Shown: piece by piece, positions 62,430 to 64,000 of the stretch | How positions within the stretch are numbered: position 1 is the stretch's first letter | How the letters are laid out: each line of letters begins with the position of its first letter | NCBI RefSeq assembly: GCF_041537905.1 | Contig: NZ_JBGRUO010000004.1 | Location: 248,001 to 312,000, forward strand | Length of the DNA stretch: 64,000 nucleotides | Source of the DNA: Ruegeria_C sp041537905 | Lineage (GTDB): Bacteria > Pseudomonadota > Alphaproteobacteria > Rhodobacterales > Rhodobacteraceae | Direction: 5' to 3' | Position numbers and translations under genes: made by a program | The notes under the pieces: generated by a model | What the model saw: the letters and a program-made list of their open reading frames with translations, nothing else | Databases searched by the model: none | Told to the model about the DNA's origin: nothing

Positions 62430-64000
62430 GCAATCGTCCAAATATCTGCGGCAGCTTCAACCATTTTAGCTTGCCGAAATTCTATAAATTCTGGACGCCA
62501 GTCATCCTGCTCCAGGATGAGCTTAGTGGTATCAAATGACACCTTATTGTTTCTTTCCGAATAGATTTTCTTTTTACGGTCGAAGCTGAAGTACTGGGCT
62601 TTGTAATTCTTGATGCCAGCAAGAAGGGCAAGGTTCCCGAGGCGGTGCAACCATTGACGATGAGCATCATCCGTAAACCGCTCGCGCCAGTAATCTTCTT
62701 TCAGGGCCTGAGGGAGCACATGCTCAATAGTTATTTTTCCGCCATAGTCTTTCGTGACAGATTCATCTTGATCTGCTTCCTCCAGCCGAAGGAGAACAGC
62801 CTGCGCAAAAGGCTTCCCATAAACTTCACCATTGAGCAGTGAACGAAACTCTTCATTCTGCGCGTTTTGCCGAAATATTGACCTAATTTCATCGGCCGAC
62901 TTTCCCGAACGTATTGCTGTAATCAGCTGGAAATAGGCTGTAAGACGAGCGGTAAACGCAAGCCGCCTGATCCAGTTCTGGTAGGTGACTTTCTCAAGTA
63001 GATCGATGAATTCGGCTTCCGATATGCCTTCAACTGGATTGTTAAGATAGGCGAGCAACGGTGGCACCCATTCCTCGAACGCAACGCGATGGAGGGAACG
63101 CAACGATCGTCGCGCGGCGACATCCTCAAAACCGTTTTGCTGGATGCGGAGATAATTCCGAGCAGATGTGGTTATGCCATCCAAGAAACTGAACGGGCTG
63201 CCACTTGCCTCAATAAGCGGTTTGTACTCCTCATGGAGGGTTTTCCGAGCTTTGATCGCTGTAACCGATGATCGATGGTGTGCCAGAAACTGATCTAGTC
63301 GTTCGATGCCAATCGCTTCCTCAAGTTGTAGCCACTGTTCGTCAAGCTCTTCGCTTTTTGACGATGCACCGCCCATACGCGCAAATAGCATGTTTTTGAT
63401 CAAGTCTGCGTTCGACAGCGGCATTCCGCGCGCGTTCAAAACGTTAAACAGCCGGTATGCCGACTGCCATGATGCTGTTGTGACAAACACCACGTACACC
63501 TTCGTCAGAAGGTAATTCGCAAACAGCTTTAGAGACTTCTCATCTCGCTGAGCCAAAAAATGGTCGATGACGCCAAGGTTCTCAGTGAGCCTTATTTTTG
63601 GTGCATCCTGTTTATTTTGAATCTCGCGCGATATCGCGCCGGTGATTTCCTCACTGGCCAAAACGTGGCGGCGGAAAAAGCTCTGATCTTTTTGTCGGAG
63701 CGTGAGGCGCGGCGTCTCTTCTTCGCCGGTTAGTTCGTTCTTGGGTAAGACCCGTTTCCCAAGCGTCGATTTTGCCGGCTCACTAACCGCATCTCTTAAG
63801 CGTGCGAAAATCAGGTTAAGTGTAGTCAGCCGCTGCTGTCCATCGACGACATCATAAAGCTCATCCTTGCTTCGCTCGATTGTAATGAGGGACCCGATGA
63901 AATATTCTTCGTCATCGGCTTCAAAAGCATCCCACACATCCTCTAGAAGCTGTTCGACGTTTCCTTTCTCCCATGAGTATGGTCGTTGGTACGGGGGGAT
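62426..64000 (-). CDS. DUF262/DUF1524 (GmrSD-like) nuclease, truncated by the window edge
   Basis: At least 524 residues; the gene continues beyond 64000. The edge of the window encodes IPPYQRPYSW, the N-terminal signature of DUF262, followed by VVDGQQRLTTL with the DGQQR nucleotide-binding motif. Near the C-terminus IEHVLPQ and LHRLGNLALL form the DUF1524 HNH-like nuclease motif. This is the architecture of fused GmrSD type IV enzymes, which cut modified phage DNA, and of BrxU and SspE relatives. GC content looks lower than that of the hsdM genes. The stop overlaps hsdM. Confidence 0.9.
   Translation of the reverse strand: MPPYQRPYSWEKGNVEQLLEDVWDAFEADDEEYFIGSLITIERSKDELYDVVDGQQRLTTLNLIFARLRDAVSEPAKSTLGKRVLPKNELTGEEETPRLTLRQKDQSFFRRHVLASEEITGAISREIQNKQDAPKIRLTENLGVIDHFLAQRDEKSLKLFANYLLTKVYVVFVTTASWQSAYRLFNVLNARGMPLSNADLIKNMLFARMGGASSKSEELDEQWLQLEEAIGIERLDQFLAHHRSSVTAIKARKTLHEEYKPLIEASGSPFSFLDGITTSARNYLRIQQNGFEDVAARRSLRSLHRVAFEEWVPPLLAYLNNPVEGISEAEFIDLLEKVTYQNWIRRLAFTARLTAYFQLITAIRSGKSADEIRSIFRQNAQNEEFRSLLNGEVYGKPFAQAVLLRLEEADQDESVTKDYGGKITIEHVLPQALKEDYWRERFTDDAHRQWLHRLGNLALLAGIKNYKAQYFSFDRKKKIYSERNNKVSFDTTKLILEQDDWRPEFIEFRQAKMVEAAADIWTIA

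Noticed and set aside
60894..62564. A 556-codon plus-strand open frame
   Set aside because: Antisense to hsdM, with no domain recognisable; the minus-strand methyltransferase has all catalytic motifs.
1..64000. CRISPR arrays, insertion sequences and integrase genes
   Set aside because: No regularly spaced direct repeats, transposase or tyrosine recombinase signatures were seen anywhere, including in the island.

Overview
The window looks like chromosomal DNA of a marine alphaproteobacterium of the Rhodobacterales (Roseobacter group, Ruegeria-like). The reasons are GC-rich coding with few gaps, many 4-nt ATGA stop/start overlaps, a short zinc-free adenylate kinase, ATP12, long AapQ/AapM-type permeases, TAXI/TRAP transport, an Anbu-protease cluster, and the neighbourhood rplO-secY-adk-rpsM-rpsK-rpoA-rplQ. 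This is inferred from gene content; no database was searched.

Layout. 1-5.1 kb: the first codons of a divergent LysR-type regulator, a LysR-box-like palindrome, and a sugar ABC transporter (binding protein, two permeases) ending in a formylglycine sulfatase. 5.2-12.8 kb: a CGNR regulator diverging from a catabolic/transport operon (alpha/beta hydrolase, NTF2-like protein, enoyl-CoA hydratase, TAXI receptor, fused TRAP permease, exported hydrolase), with a symmetrical promoter/operator between them. 13.1-15.9 kb: an APC permease and a luciferase-like oxidoreductase. 16.0-19.9 kb: the four-gene Anbu cluster. 20.3-21.4 kb: tRNA-Ser(GCU) and a decayed SLC13/NhaD-like transporter. 21.7-26.9 kb: the distal spc/alpha ribosomal block. 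27.0-32.6 kb: a chain of housekeeping genes from a DegP-like protease to ATP12. 32.8-37.3 kb: the general amino-acid ABC transporter aapJQMP. 37.3-44.5 kb (minus strand): a long coupled operon yidC-MOSC-engB-DUF2946-PepSY-argB-ferredoxin-sixA. 44.6-49.0 kb: an EAL phosphodiesterase, ttcA, a DUF900 hydrolase, yidD, rnpA and rpmH. 49.2-52.8 kb: a TVP38 membrane protein, a MerA-like flavoprotein and a sensor kinase.

From tRNA-Arg(ACG) at 52.9 kb to the right edge the content changes to an accessory defence island. About 700 bp of non-coding DNA holds imperfect repeats and a tRNA-like 3' end with its own terminator. A tightly overlapping minus-strand operon then runs in from beyond the right edge: a GmrSD-like DUF262/DUF1524 protein, two different HsdM subunits, one HsdS, a stub of an older hsdR, a chimeric HsdR with an N-terminal HNH domain and a small extra module, and a final protein with a HEPN-like Rx4H motif plus zinc ribbons. 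I consider this multi-nuclease type I restriction locus the most interesting system here. It joins a type IV-like nuclease, a two-methyltransferase type I core, an HNH-armed motor subunit and a candidate RNase in one translationally coupled unit.
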